This document shows positions 35,576-45,126 of a stretch of 64,000 nucleotides of DNA, piece by piece. Every line of letters starts with the position of its first letter. Positions within the stretch are counted from its first letter, which is position 1. The DNA is from Streptomyces sp. MRC013 (GTDB lineage Bacteria > Actinomycetota > Actinomycetes > Streptomycetales > Streptomycetaceae): contig NZ_CP094264.1 in NCBI RefSeq assembly GCF_023614235.1, positions 2,604,001-2,668,000 on the forward strand, given 5' to 3'. The notes under the pieces are model-generated. The model was not told where the DNA came from. It ran no database searches and saw nothing but the letters and a program-made list of their open reading frames with translations. A program made the translations under genes and the position numbers.

Positions 35576-38500
35576 CTACGGCCCGAGGACGGGGCGGGCG
35601 TCCCCACTCCGCGCGCCGCTCGGCACGGACGCGCCCACCGGTGCGCCGAGGCGCGGATCCGCCGCGCGCTCCCGCTCCCGCATCCGCCGCAGCGGCCCCT
35701 CCACGGCGACCAGGTCCTCGTGGGAACCGCGTTGGACGACCCGGCCGCCCGACAGGACCACCACCTCGTCGACGGCGTCGAGCCCGTGCGACCGGTGCGT
35801 GATGAGGACCGTGGCACGGCCGCGCGTCGCCCGCAGCAGGTCCCCGGTGAGCGCGTCGGCCGTGTCCGGGTCGAGGTGCTCGGCGGGCTCGTCGAGGACG
35901 AGGATCGGGAAGTCGGCGAGGAGCGCGCGGGCCAGGGCGAGCCGCTGCCGCTGGCCTCCGGAGAGTCGCGCGCCGTGCTCGCCGACCGGCGTGTCCAGAC
36001 CGTCCGGCAGCGCGTCGACCCAGTCCAGCAGCCGCGCCCCCGCCAGCGCCCGGCGCAGTTCGCCGTCGCTCGCACCGGTCCTGGCCAGCCGCAGGTTCTC
36101 GCGGACGGTGCTGTCGAAGAGGTGGGCGTCCTGGGCGCACAGTCCGACGAACCGGCGTACGTCGTCCCCGTCGAGCGCCGTGGCGTCGGTGCCGCCGAGG
36201 CGGTACGCACCGGCCCCCGCCTCCACGAAGCGCAGCAGCACCTGCGCCAGCGTCGTCTTGCCGGCCCCGGACGCACCGACGACGGCGACCCGCCGTCCCG
36301 CCTCCAGGCGCAGGTCGAGCGAGACGAGGGCGTCCCGCTCCTGCCCCGGGTGGCGGGCCGAGACCCCGCGCAACTCCAGCGGGAAAGGGCTCGCGGGCAC
36401 CGGCGCGGGCCGTTCCGGCTCCGCCACGGGAACGGGTGCGTCGAGCACCTCGAAGACCCGCTCGGCACTGCGCCGCACCCGTCGGCGGTACCGCACCGCC
36501 GACGGCATCCCCGCCACGGCCTCGAACGCGGCGAGCGGGGTGAGGACCACGACCGCCAGGGCCACCCCGTCGAGCCGCCCGTCGCGGACCGCCCCGACGC
36601 CGACCAGCGCGGCCGCCACCACGGTCAGCCCGGTGACCAGCGCGACGAGCCCGCCGCCGAGCGCCGACGCGGTGGACTGGCGCGCGGCGATCCGGGTGAG
36701 CACCCCGTCCGCCCGCCGGGCCCGTGCCACACGGTCCCGCAGCGCACCGGCCACCGTCAGCTCGGCGCAGCCGCGCAGCAGGTCGGCCACCCGGCCGGCG
36801 AGGGCGCCGCGGGCGGGGGCGAGCCGTTGCTCGGCGCGGCGGGCGACGGCGTCGCCGAGCGCCGGGACGGCGACACCCGCGAGGAGCAGGCCGGCCGCGA
36901 GGACGGCACCCGCCTCGGGCAGCAGCCACGCCGTGACCCCGACGGCGCCGGCACCGACCAGCAGCGCCGCCCCGGCGGGCAGCAGCCAGCGGAGCCAGTA
37001 GTCCTGCAGGGCGTCCACGTCGGAGACGAACCGCGACAGCAGGTCGCCGCGCCGGGTGCGGCGCAGTCCGGCCGGGGCGATGCGTTCCAGGCGCCGGTAG
37101 GCGGCCACCCGGAGGTCGGCCAGCATGCGCAGTACGGCGTCGTGCGACACGAGCCGCTCGGCGTACCGGAACACCGCCCGGCCGATGCCGAAGGCCCGGG
37201 TCGCGGTGACGGCGACCATCAGGTGGAGGACCGGCGGCTGCTCGGACGCCCGTGAGATCAGCCAGCCGGACACGGCCATGAGGCCGACGGCCGACGCGAG
37301 GGCGAGGGTCCCGAGCAGCATCGCCAGCGCGAGGCGGCCCCGCAGCCCGCCCGCCGTCGTCCGGACCCGGGCGAGGACGCGCCGCCGCGGACCGGTGGGG
37401 CCGGGGGCGGCGGGTCCCGGACGGGCGGCGGGCCGACCGCCGACGAACCCGAAGGCGTCGTCTACCATGTCGGCGCCCGCGTCGGCCACCGCGGGCGGCG
37501 CACCGGCCGCGCCCCGGCGTCCGGTCTCCGCCTCCGCGGCGGCCGGGCGCAGCGCGACCACCCGGTCCGCCACGGCGAGCAGCGCGGGACGGTGCACCAC
37601 CAGCAGCACCGTCCGGCCGGCGGCGAGCCGGCGCACCGCCTCCACGACGGCGGCCTCGGTCGCGCCGTCCAGCGCGGCGGTCGGCTCGTCGAGGAGCACC
37701 ACGGGCCGGTCCGCGAGGAACGCCCGGGCCAGGGCGAGCCGCTGCCGCTGCCCGGCCGACAACCCGGCGCCGTCCTCACCGAGCACCGTGCCGACGCCAT
37801 CCGGCAGATCGGCGACGAAGTCGGCGCCCGCCTCCCGCAGCGCCGCCCGTACGGCGTCGTCGTCCGCGCCGGGCCTGGCCAGGCGGACGTTCTCAGCGAT
37901 CGTCCCGGCGAACAGGTAGGGCCGCTGCGGCACCCAGGCCACCCGTTCCCGCCACCGTTCCGGGTCCAGCGCCACGAGGTCCACGCCCCCGGCCCGCACG
38001 GTGCCCGCGTCCGGTGCGGTGAAACCCAGCACCACGTCCAGCAGCGTGGACTTGCCCACGCCGCTCGGCCCGACCAGGGCGACCGTCTCACCCGGCTCCA
38101 CCACGAGCGACGCCCGGTCCAGCGACGGCCCGGTGCGTCCCGCGTGCCGTACGGTCACCGCGTCCAGCTCGATCCGCACCGGTCCCCGGGGGAGTACCTC
38201 CGTTCCGGCTTCCCGCACCGGGGACTCCAGGACCGCGAAGACCTCCTCGGCGGCCGACAGCCCCTCCGCCGCCGCGTGGTACTCCGTGCCGACCCGGCGC
38301 AGCGGCAGGTACGCCTCGGGCGCGAGGATCAGGATGACCAGACCGGTGTACAGGTCGAGGGTGCCGTGGACGAGGCGCATGCCGATGCCGACGGCCACCA
38401 GCGCCACCGAAAGCGTCGACAGCAGCTCCAGCGCGAACGACGACAGGAAGGCGATCCGCAGGGTGCGGAGCGTCGCCTGCCGGTACTGCGCGGTGATGGA

Positions 38501-39181
38501 GCGGATCGACTCGGCCTGCGCCTTCGCCCGGCCGAACACCTTCAGGGTCGGTAGCCCGGCCACCACGTCGAGGAAGTGGCCGGACAGGCGGGACAGCAGC
38601 CGCCACTGGCGGTCCATGCGCGCCTGTGTGGCCCATCCGATGAGGATCATGAAGACCGGGATCAGCGGCAGGGTCACCACGATGACGGCGGCCGACACCC
38701 AGTCCTCGGTGACGATCCGTGCGAGGACGGCCGCCGGGACGACGACGGCGAGGCCCAGCTGCGGGAGGTAGCGGGCGAAGTAGTCGTCCAGCGCGTCCAC
38801 GCCCCGTGTGGTCAGCGCCACCAGGGAGCCGGTCCGCTGGCCGCTCAGCCAGCCGGGACCGAGCGCTGCGGCCCGTTCCAGCAACCGGCCGCGCAGCTGG
38901 GACTTGACCGCCGTGCCGGCGCGGTGGGCGGCCAGTTCGGTCAGCCAGGAGACCAGCCCGCGGCCCACGGCGACCGCGGCGAGCAGCAGGAGCGGCGGGG
39001 CGAGGTCGTCGACGGCCGTTCCGTGGCGGAAGGCGCCGACGACGACCTCGGCGACGAGCATCGCCTGAGCGACCACCAGCACGGCCCCCACCAGGCCGAG
39101 GAAGACCACCGCCAGCAGGAAGAGGCGGGTGGTCCGGGCGTACCGGAGCAGTCGCGGGTCGATCGGTTTCACGTGAAACAT
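35576..39181 (-). CDS. cydCD: Fused CydD-CydC ABC exporter for cytochrome bd assembly
   Basis: A 1,201-residue fusion of the two halves that other bacteria encode separately. It exports thiols (glutathione or cysteine in E. coli) and is needed for cytochrome bd maturation. Half 1: six membrane segments (about 20-300), Walker A GPSGVGKST, signature LSAGQRQRLALARA. A variable Pro/Ala-rich linker near 560-620 follows. Half 2: membrane domain, Walker A GASGAGKTT, signature LSGGQRQRLALARA. It starts 16 bp after cydB and ends convergent with the HAD gene. The first codons (MFHVKP) are formed by a parS site, so the coding and segregation signals overlap. Confidence 0.95.
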   Translation of the reverse strand: MFHVKPIDPRLLRYARTTRLFLLAVVFLGLVGAVLVVAQAMLVAEVVVGAFRHGTAVDDLAPPLLLLAAVAVGRGLVSWLTELAAHRAGTAVKSQLRGRLLERAAALGPGWLSGQRTGSLVALTTRGVDALDDYFARYLPQLGLAVVVPAAVLARIVTEDWVSAAVIVVTLPLIPVFMILIGWATQARMDRQWRLLSRLSGHFLDVVAGLPTLKVFGRAKAQAESIRSITAQYRQATLRTLRIAFLSSFALELLSTLSVALVAVGIGMRLVHGTLDLYTGLVILILAPEAYLPLRRVGTEYHAAAEGLSAAEEVFAVLESPVREAGTEVLPRGPVRIELDAVTVRHAGRTGPSLDRASLVVEPGETVALVGPSGVGKSTLLDVVLGFTAPDAGTVRAGGVDLVALDPERWRERVAWVPQRPYLFAGTIAENVRLARPGADDDAVRAALREAGADFVADLPDGVGTVLGEDGAGLSAGQRQRLALARAFLADRPVVLLDEPTAALDGATEAAVVEAVRRLAAGRTVLLVVHRPALLAVADRVVALRPAAAEAETGRRGAAGAPPAVADAGADMVDDAFGFVGGRPAARPGPAAPGPTGPRRRVLARVRTTAGGLRGRLALAMLLGTLALASAVGLMAVSGWLISRASEQPPVLHLMVAVTATRAFGIGRAVFRYAERLVSHDAVLRMLADLRVAAYRRLERIAPAGLRRTRRGDLLSRFVSDVDALQDYWLRWLLPAGAALLVGAGAVGVTAWLLPEAGAVLAAGLLLAGVAVPALGDAVARRAEQRLAPARGALAGRVADLLRGCAELTVAGALRDRVARARRADGVLTRIAARQSTASALGGGLVALVTGLTVVAAALVGVGAVRDGRLDGVALAVVVLTPLAAFEAVAGMPSAVRYRRRVRRSAERVFEVLDAPVPVAEPERPAPVPASPFPLELRGVSARHPGQERDALVSLDLRLEAGRRVAVVGASGAGKTTLAQVLLRFVEAGAGAYRLGGTDATALDGDDVRRFVGLCAQDAHLFDSTVRENLRLARTGASDGELRRALAGARLLDWVDALPDGLDTPVGEHGARLSGGQRQRLALARALLADFPILVLDEPAEHLDPDTADALTGDLLRATRGRATVLITHRSHGLDAVDEVVVLSGGRVVQRGSHEDLVAVEGPLRRMRERERAADPRLGAPVGASVPSGARSGDARPVLGP
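39166..39179. promoter_or_regulatory. parS: parS within the first codons of cydCD
   Basis: An exact GTTTCACGTGAAAC. On the minus strand its bases encode the end of the ATG and the residues Phe-His-Val-Lys. ParB bound here would sit over the translation start region of cydCD DNA inside the cyd operon. Confidence 0.92.
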
Positions 39182-39197
39182 CCCCTGCCGGTGGTGC

Positions 39198-40199
39198 CTA
39201 GTGGGTGTCGGCGATGTGCTGCGTGCCGATGCGCTTGCGGAACACCCAGTAGGTCCAGCCCTGGTAGAGCAGGACGAGCGGTGTGGCGACCGCCGCGCAC
39301 CAGGTCATGATCTTCAGGGTGTACGGACTGGAGGAGGCGTTGTCCACGGTCAGGCTCCAGTCCGGATCCAGTGAGGACGGCATGACGTTCGGGAAGAGCG
39401 TCAGGAACAACACGGCGACCGTCGCGGCGATCGCGATGCCGGAGAACGCGAAGGACCACCCCTCGCGTCCCGTCCTGATGGCTGCGACGGCCCCGAGGAG
39501 CGCGGCCGCGGCAACGGCCGTCGCGGCCAGGCTCGCCCCGTCGCCGTGCTCCGCCTGCGTCCAGGCGAGGAAGGCGAAGGCGGTCACGGCGGCGGCCAGA
39601 CCCAGCGTCCAGGCCAGCTTCCCGGCCCGCGCCCGGATGTCGCCGACGGTCTTGAGCGCGGTGAACACCGCACCGTGGAAGGTGAAGAGGGTCAGGGTGA
39701 CCAGCCCACCGAGCAGCGCGTACGGGTTGAGCAGGTCGAAGAGGGTGCCGACGTACTCCTTCGACGCGTCGATCTCGACGCCCCGCACGATGTTGCCGAA
39801 GGCCACGCCCCACAGCACCGCGGGGATGAGGGAGGTCCAGAAGATGGCCTGCTCCCAGTTGTGCTGCCAGCGGTGCTCGGGTCGCTTGACCCGGTACTCG
39901 AAGGCGACCCCGCGCACGATCAGGCAGAGCAGGATGGCGAGGAGCGGCAGGTAGAAACCGGAGAAGAGGGTGGCGTACCAGTCCGGGAAGGCGGCGAAGG
40001 TGGCGCCGCCCGCGGTGAGCAGCCACACCTCGTTGCCGTCCCAGACGGGGCCGATGGTGTTGATCAGGACGCGCTTCTCGGTCCGGTCGCGAGCGAGCAG
40101 CCTGGTGAGGACGCCGACGCCGAAGTCGAATCCCTCCAGGAAGAAGTAGCCGGTCCACAGGACGGCTATGAGGACGAACCAGACGGTGTGGAGTTCCAT
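39198..40199 (-). CDS. cydB: Cytochrome bd oxidase subunit II
   Basis: 333 residues with eight to nine membrane segments, starting MELHTVWFVLIAVLWTGYF. The typical GPVWDGNEVWLLTAGGATFA motif and FEYRVKR are present. Together with CydA it forms the high-affinity quinol oxidase used at low oxygen. It starts 16 bp after cydA and is expected to be transcribed with it from the Rex-controlled promoter. Confidence 0.96.
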   Translation of the reverse strand: MELHTVWFVLIAVLWTGYFFLEGFDFGVGVLTRLLARDRTEKRVLINTIGPVWDGNEVWLLTAGGATFAAFPDWYATLFSGFYLPLLAILLCLIVRGVAFEYRVKRPEHRWQHNWEQAIFWTSLIPAVLWGVAFGNIVRGVEIDASKEYVGTLFDLLNPYALLGGLVTLTLFTFHGAVFTALKTVGDIRARAGKLAWTLGLAAAVTAFAFLAWTQAEHGDGASLAATAVAAAALLGAVAAIRTGREGWSFAFSGIAIAATVAVLFLTLFPNVMPSSLDPDWSLTVDNASSSPYTLKIMTWCAAVATPLVLLYQGWTYWVFRKRIGTQHIADTH

Positions 40200-40215
40200 G
40201 CCTCGCTCCCCTTCC

Positions 40216-41721
40216 TCAGTACGAGAAGGCCATGGGGCGGTCGGCGTCGCGGTCGTGGCCGCCGATCGTGGTGGGCGGGTCGAGGTCGGCTTCGGTGAGT
40301 TCCGGAGGACCGGCCTTGACGTACTTCGCGAGCAGCCTGACCTCGATCACGGCGAGCACCGCGTAGAGCAGGGTGAAGGCGGTCATCGAGATCAGGACCT
40401 CGGCCTGGGAGGTGCCGGGGGAGACCGCGTCGCTGGTGCGGAACACGCCGTACACGGCCCAGGGCTGGCGGCCCATCTCGGTGAAGATCCAACCCCAGGC
40501 GCCGGCTATCAGCGGGAAGGCCAGCGTCCACAGGGCGACGAGCCAGTACAGCCTGGTCAGCCGGTGGTCGAGGGGCTTCCCGAAGAGGACGAGGTGCGGC
40601 ACGTCGTCCTCGCCCACGCGCAGGGCCCGCGGCAGGAGGAACTTCCTGCGGGTCAGCCAGAGCCCCAGGAGGCCGAGCCCGAAGGAGGCCATGCCGAAAC
40701 CGATCATCCAGCGGAACGACCAGTAGGTGACGGGGATGTTGGGCCGGTAGTCACCGGGGCCGTACTTCTGCTGTGCGGCCTCGTTGGTGTCGTTGATGCC
40801 GGGCACGTGCGAGGAGAAGTCCCCGTTGGCCAGGAAGGACAGCACCCCCGGGATCTCGACGGCGACCTTGTTGTGGCCCTCGTCGACGTCCCCGTAGGCG
40901 AAGACGGAGAACGGGGCGGGGCCCTCGCCGTCCCACAGCGCCTCGGCGGCGGCCATCTTCATGGGCTGCTGCTTGAACATGACCTTGCCAAGCATGTCGC
41001 CGCTGACCGCGGTCAGCAGGCCCGCCACCACCACGGTGACCAGACCCAGCCGCAGCGAGGTCTTCATCACCGGGACGTGCTTCCGGCGGGCCAGGTGGAA
41101 GGCGGCGATGCCGACCATGAACGCGCCGCCGGTCAGGAAGGCCGCGGTCAGGGTGTGGAAGACCTGGGTGACGGCGGTGTTCTGGCTCAGGACGGCCCAG
41201 AAGTCGGTCAGCTCGGCGCGCCCCGACTCCTCGTCGATCCGGTAGCCGACCGGGTGCTGCATCCAGGAGTTGGCGGCCAGGATGAAGTAGGCGGAGAGGA
41301 CGGTGCCCACCGACACCATCCATATGCAGGCGAGGTGGACGCGCTTCGGCAGCTTGTCCCAGCCGAAGATCCACAGTCCGATGAAGGTCGACTCGAAGAA
41401 GAACGCGATCAGCGCCTCGAAGGCGAGCGGCGCCCCGAAGACGTCACCGACGAACCGCGAGTAGTCCGACCAGTTCATCCCGAACTGGAACTCCTGCACG
41501 ATGCCGGTGACCACGCCCATCGCGATGTTGATCAGGAAGAGCTTGCCCCAGAACCGGGTGGCCCGGAGGTACTTCTCCTTGCCGGTGCGCACCCACGCGG
41601 TCTGGAGACCGGCGGTGAGCGCGGCGAGTGAGATGGTCAGGGGGACGAAGAGGAAGTGGTAGACGGTGGTGATCCCGAACTGCCACCGCGCCAGCGTCTC
41701 CGGCGCCAGAGCCAGGTCCAC
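40216..41721 (-). CDS. cydA: Cytochrome bd oxidase subunit I
   Basis: 501 residues with about nine membrane segments; carries haems b558, b595 and d. Haem ligands are visible: His in ITTVYHFLFVPL and the Met/His region near WMIGFGMASFG. The Q-loop region is of the short type common in actinobacteria. The GTG start at 41721 follows AAGGAGAAG. A Rex operator lies over the promoter about 100 bp upstream, so NADH/NAD ratio (oxygen limitation) should control the operon cydA-cydB-cydCD. Confidence 0.96.
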   Translation of the reverse strand: MDLALAPETLARWQFGITTVYHFLFVPLTISLAALTAGLQTAWVRTGKEKYLRATRFWGKLFLINIAMGVVTGIVQEFQFGMNWSDYSRFVGDVFGAPLAFEALIAFFFESTFIGLWIFGWDKLPKRVHLACIWMVSVGTVLSAYFILAANSWMQHPVGYRIDEESGRAELTDFWAVLSQNTAVTQVFHTLTAAFLTGGAFMVGIAAFHLARRKHVPVMKTSLRLGLVTVVVAGLLTAVSGDMLGKVMFKQQPMKMAAAEALWDGEGPAPFSVFAYGDVDEGHNKVAVEIPGVLSFLANGDFSSHVPGINDTNEAAQQKYGPGDYRPNIPVTYWSFRWMIGFGMASFGLGLLGLWLTRRKFLLPRALRVGEDDVPHLVLFGKPLDHRLTRLYWLVALWTLAFPLIAGAWGWIFTEMGRQPWAVYGVFRTSDAVSPGTSQAEVLISMTAFTLLYAVLAVIEVRLLAKYVKAGPPELTEADLDPPTTIGGHDRDADRPMAFSY

Positions 41722-41823
41722 GACGGTCTTCTCCTTACGGCCTAGCAGCCCTGCGGCCTCGCGGCCCCACGGCCTTCCGTCCGCCTGCCGATTCCGGTTG
41801 ATCGCGGGAGGAAGCAGGCGCGC

Positions 41824-41841
41824 TTGTGAATGCGTTCACAA
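41824..41841. promoter_or_regulatory. Rex operator of cydA
   Basis: TTGTGAATGCGTTCACAA matches the Streptomyces Rex operator consensus TGTGAACGCGTTCACA at all but one position. Rex repression of cyd by this site type is established in S. coelicolor. It lies just downstream of the -10 hexamer, overlapping the likely transcription start. Confidence 0.92.
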
Positions 41842-41849
41842 TCACAAAC

Positions 41850-41879
41850 ATTATGACCCACGTGGAGCAGTAGCTCCAA
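41850..41879 (-). promoter_or_regulatory. Predicted cydA promoter
   Basis: On the minus strand TTGGAG (41874-41879) and CATAAT (41850-41855) are separated by 18 nt. The Rex site follows 8 bp downstream of the -10. Confidence 0.6.
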
Positions 41880-41973
41880 GGGGGGGTCCCCTTCCTACTC
41901 TCCCGCCGCCTCGTCGGGGCCCGGGCGCCCCCGGACACGCCTCCCGATCCGCCCGCCCCGCGGCCGCGGCCAC

Positions 41974-42017
41974 GGCAGAGCCCCCCGTGAGCGGACTGCT
42001 CACGGGGGCTCTGCCGA
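41974..42017. terminator. Strong terminator after hisC
   Basis: Arms 41974-41993 and 41999-42017 form a 19-bp stem with one bulged C and a 5-nt loop. It lies downstream of hisC and upstream of the cyd promoter, insulating the two. Confidence 0.85.
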
Positions 42018-42248
42018 TCGGTCTCCCCCGCCCGCCGGCCGGGCCGTGGGGCCCGCACCCGGGACGGAGGACGGGGCCGGCCGGTCCGTACGGCGCGCCC
42101 GGTACGCCCGGCGGTCCGCGCCGCCCCGCCGCCACCCGCGGCGGCGGCCCGGCCTTCCGGAAAGGACCGACGCCTCCGTACCGCCCGTACCGCTCGCGCC
42201 GACCGCGCGGCCGGGTCCGGCCGGCGCCTCAGCGCCGGCCCGCACCGC

Positions 42249-43334
42249 TCAGAACCTCTCCTTGCGGAACGCCTCGGCCACCCGCAGGAAGATGTCGTTC
42301 GCCTCGACCTCGCCGATCGTGACCCGGACGCCGTCGGTCGCGAAGGGCCGCACGACCACCCCCGCCTCCTCGCAGGCGGCGGCGAACTCGCCGGAGAGCC
42401 CGCCGAGCGGCAACCAGACGAAGTTGGCCTGCGTCACGGGCAGCCGCCAGCCCTGGGCCGCCAGCGCCTCGACCACCCGCGTGCGCTCGCACACCAGCGA
42501 TCCGACACGGCCCTGCAGCTCGTCCTCGGCGCGCAGGGAGGCCACCGCCGCGTCCTGTGCGACCTGCGTGACGCCGAACGGCACGGCCGTCTTCCGCAGC
42601 GCGGCCGCCACCGGCTCGTGGGCGATCGCGAAACCGATGCGCATGCCCGCGAGGCCGTACGCCTTGGAGAAGGTCCTCAGCACCGCCACGTTCGGCCGGG
42701 TCCGGTAGAACTCGATGCCGTTGGGCACCTGGTCGTCCCGGATGAACTCGATGTACGCCTCGTCGAGGACGACCAGGACGTCCGACGGCACCCGGTCCAG
42801 GAACCGCTCCAGCTCGGCCCGGCGCACCACCGTCCCGGTGGGGTTGTTGGGGTTGCAGACGAAGATCAGGCGCGTGCGCTCGGTGACGGCCCCGGCCATC
42901 GCCTCCAGATCGTGCGCCCCCTCCTCGGTGAGGGGGACCATGACCGGGGTGGCCCCCGCGATCTGCGTGACGATGGGGTACGCCTCGAAGGACCGCCAGG
43001 CGAACATCACCTCGTCGCCCGGGCCGGCCGTGGACTGCACCAGCGACTGGGCGATCCCGACGGAGCCCGTACCGGTCGCCAGGTGCGTCACCGGCACCCC
43101 GAAGCGCTCGGACAGCTCGTTCATCAGCACGGTGCACGCCAGGTCCGGGTAGCGGTTGAGGTTCGCCGCCGCGGCCAGCGCCTTCTCCATGACGCCCGGG
43201 AGCGGCGGGTACGGGTTCTCGTTGGAGGACAGCTTGTACGCAACGCGGCCTTCGGCGGCGGTGGCCGGCTTCCCCGGCTTGTAGGTGGGGATCTTGTCCA
43301 GCACAGCGCGCAGCTTGGGGCTTGTCTCGCTCAC
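42249..43334 (-). CDS. hisC: Histidinol-phosphate aminotransferase-type enzyme
   Basis: A PLP-dependent class I/II aminotransferase of 361 residues. Recognisable: [16 protein letters not shown], the PLP-binding segment [21 protein letters not shown] with the ring-stacking Asp/Tyr, the Schiff-base lysine in [14 protein letters not shown] and the Arg in DGVRVTIG. It is not next to other his genes. Such free-standing hisC-like genes may also serve aromatic amino acid transamination (note pheA elsewhere in the window). The GTG at 43334 follows GAGGAGG. Confidence 0.9.
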   Translation of the reverse strand: MSETSPKLRAVLDKIPTYKPGKPATAAEGRVAYKLSSNENPYPPLPGVMEKALAAAANLNRYPDLACTVLMNELSERFGVPVTHLATGTGSVGIAQSLVQSTAGPGDEVMFAWRSFEAYPIVTQIAGATPVMVPLTEEGAHDLEAMAGAVTERTRLIFVCNPNNPTGTVVRRAELERFLDRVPSDVLVVLDEAYIEFIRDDQVPNGIEFYRTRPNVAVLRTFSKAYGLAGMRIGFAIAHEPVAAALRKTAVPFGVTQVAQDAAVASLRAEDELQGRVGSLVCERTRVVEALAAQGWRLPVTQANFVWLPLGGLSGEFAAACEEAGVVVRPFATDGVRVTIGEVEANDIFLRVAEAFRKERF

Positions 43335-43737
43335 TGTGGTCCTCCTCGACCGTGTGTGCACCATGGATACTGCACACCTTATGAGGATTCCGTCCGCCTG
43401 CGAATGGCCGCGTGGGATCGATACGCGGTGCGGAGCGGGCCGGAGCGGCGGCCGGGTCCCGTCGCCTCCCGCTGCGTGGGGGCGCGCGCCCTACTGGCGC
43501 GAGCGGGTGATTCGCGCCGTGGTGCGCGTCCCCCGTAGAGGTGAGTTGAGTGCCTTCCGCCCCCGCACCCGGCGGCTCGCCCTATGGGGGTCGGCAGCTG
43601 CCCACCTGCCGAAAAACCCGCCAACATCCTTGTATTTCAATGAGCTTGACGGACTCGGACCTTGCAGAAACGTACCTGCAGAGACCGGATCACACACTCG
43701 TCGCGGTCCGTTGCCGTCCCCTTACTATCAGCACGCC
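43335..43737. other. Divergent promoter region, hisC and LacI regulator
   Basis: About 400 bp between divergent starts. TACTAT at 43723-43728, 10 bp before the LacI-type ATG, could be a -10 for a very short leader. A 6-bp hairpin CGGCAG/CTGCCG sits near 43592-43611. No ORF with a credible start is seen. Confidence 0.45.
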
Positions 43738-44853
43738 ATGACAGCAGCAGGGAAGCACCAGGTGAGCCGGGCGCAGGCCCGGGGGAGCCGGCAGGCGCGC
43801 GCGGGCATCCGGGATGTGGCCGCCGCGGCCGGCGTCTCCATCACGACTGTCTCCGACGCGCTCAACGGCAAGGGCCGGCTCCCGGACGCCACCCGCCGCC
43901 ACGTCCGCGAGGTGGCCGACCGGCTGGGCTACCGGCCCTCCGCGGCCGCCCGCACGCTCCGTACCGGCAAGTCGGGCCTCATCGGCCTGACCGTGACGAC
44001 CTACGGGGATGAACCTTTCACCTTCACCGAGTTCGCGTACTTCGCCGAGATGGCCAGGGCGGCCACCTCGGCCGCGCTCGCCCGCGGCTACGCCCTCGTC
44101 ATCCTGCCCGCCACCTCACGCCGCAGCCCGGCCGACGTCTGGTCGAACGTGGCCCTCGACGGCACGGTCGTCGTCGACCCGTCCGACCACGATCCCGTCG
44201 TCGCCGAACTCGTCCGGCAGGGCCTGCCCGTCGTCTCGGACGGCCGCCCCGCCGGCTCGCTCCCGGTGACCGCCTGGGTCGACAACGACCACGAGGCGGC
44301 CGTCCTCGGCCTCCTCGACCACCTCGCCGAGGCCGGCGCCCGTCGCGTCGGCCTGCTCACCGGCACCACCACCGACACGTACACGCGGCTGTCCACCACC
44401 GCGTACCTCAACTGGTGCGAGCGTGCCGGCCAGGACCCCGTGTACGAGGCGTACCCGGCCCACGACCCGTGTGCCGGCGCCGTCGCCGCGGACCGGCTGC
44501 TGGCCCGTCCCGACCGCCCGGACGCCGTGTACGGGCTGTTCGACCCGAACGGTACCGACCTGCTGGCCGCGGCACGGCGGTACGGACTGCGCGTCCCCGA
44601 CGACCTGCTGCTCGTCTGCTGCAGCGAATCGACCGTGTACGCCGCGACCGAACCGCCGGTCACCACCCTGTCGCTCAAGCCGCGCCGCATCGGCACCGCC
44701 GTCGTCCAGTTGCTCATCGACGCGATCGAGGGTGTGGAGCACGATCGGCCTGTCGGGCAGGTGATACCGACGGAGCTGATCGTCCGGACGTCGTCGCAGC
44801 GCAGGCCGCCGCGCACGACGGTGAGTCCGCCGCGCCGACCGCACCGGGAGTAG
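43738..44853 (+). CDS. LacI-family transcriptional regulator
   Basis: 371 residues. After a basic tail the LacI helix-turn-helix is clear: IRDVAAAAGVSITTVSDALN with the hinge helix RPSAAARTLRTG. A periplasmic-binding-protein-like effector domain (about 85-355) follows. LacI regulators often control sugar uptake genes, but no transporter is adjacent. The effector and targets are unknown. ATG 43738 is taken although an open frame extends far upstream without a start signal. Confidence 0.9.
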   Translation: MTAAGKHQVSRAQARGSRQARAGIRDVAAAAGVSITTVSDALNGKGRLPDATRRHVREVADRLGYRPSAAARTLRTGKSGLIGLTVTTYGDEPFTFTEFAYFAEMARAATSAALARGYALVILPATSRRSPADVWSNVALDGTVVVDPSDHDPVVAELVRQGLPVVSDGRPAGSLPVTAWVDNDHEAAVLGLLDHLAEAGARRVGLLTGTTTDTYTRLSTTAYLNWCERAGQDPVYEAYPAHDPCAGAVAADRLLARPDRPDAVYGLFDPNGTDLLAAARRYGLRVPDDLLLVCCSESTVYAATEPPVTTLSLKPRRIGTAVVQLLIDAIEGVEHDRPVGQVIPTELIVRTSSQRRPPRTTVSPPRRPHRE

Positions 44854-44941
44854 GACACCTCCGGCCGGACCCGAGCGGAACGGGGCAGAATCCTCAACGG
44901 GCAGGCGAAGGCCGGGCAACGCCCGGGTGAGCACCCCTTCC

Positions 44942-44982
44942 CCCTCGGGTCAAAACCTGAAAATCAGGACGAGAACCCCGAG
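44942..44982. other. Nested hairpin structure
   Basis: CCTCGGGT pairs with ACCCCGAGG (one bulge), enclosing an inner hairpin CCTGA-AAA-TCAGG. It lies 90 bp downstream of the LacI gene and 145 bp upstream of the phosphatase. It could be the LacI-gene terminator or a leader structure. Confidence 0.45.
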
Positions 44983-45043
44983 GAGTCGGACGTGCTCCCC
45001 GATTCATCACCCCTGGTGCGTCACAGAGCACAAGCCTCATTCC

Positions 45044-45049
45044 TATGAT
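45044..45049 (+). promoter_or_regulatory. Candidate -10 for phosphatase gene
   Basis: TATGAT lies about 80 bp upstream of the ATG at 45127. The -35 (TCACAG, 17 nt upstream) is a poor match. Confidence 0.35.
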
Positions 45050-45126
45050 GGGCGCACGACAGCGCGGACCGCTCCGACCAGGCCGGCCCGCGATGTGAGG
45101 GCGTCGCGACGGTGGTGGAGGGGTCG

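Larger units (their letters stand above)
41722..42248. other. cyd promoter region and hisC 3' flank
   Basis: About 530 bp without a gene between hisC and cydA (same strand). It holds the Rex operator, the cydA promoter and the hisC terminator, each listed separately. The remaining GC-rich 200 bp near hisC shows nothing recognisable. Confidence 0.6.

Noticed and set aside
35576..37255. Plus-strand open frames antisense to cydCD
   Set aside because: They mirror the ABC transporter frame; the sense strand has full ABC motifs and the antisense has none.
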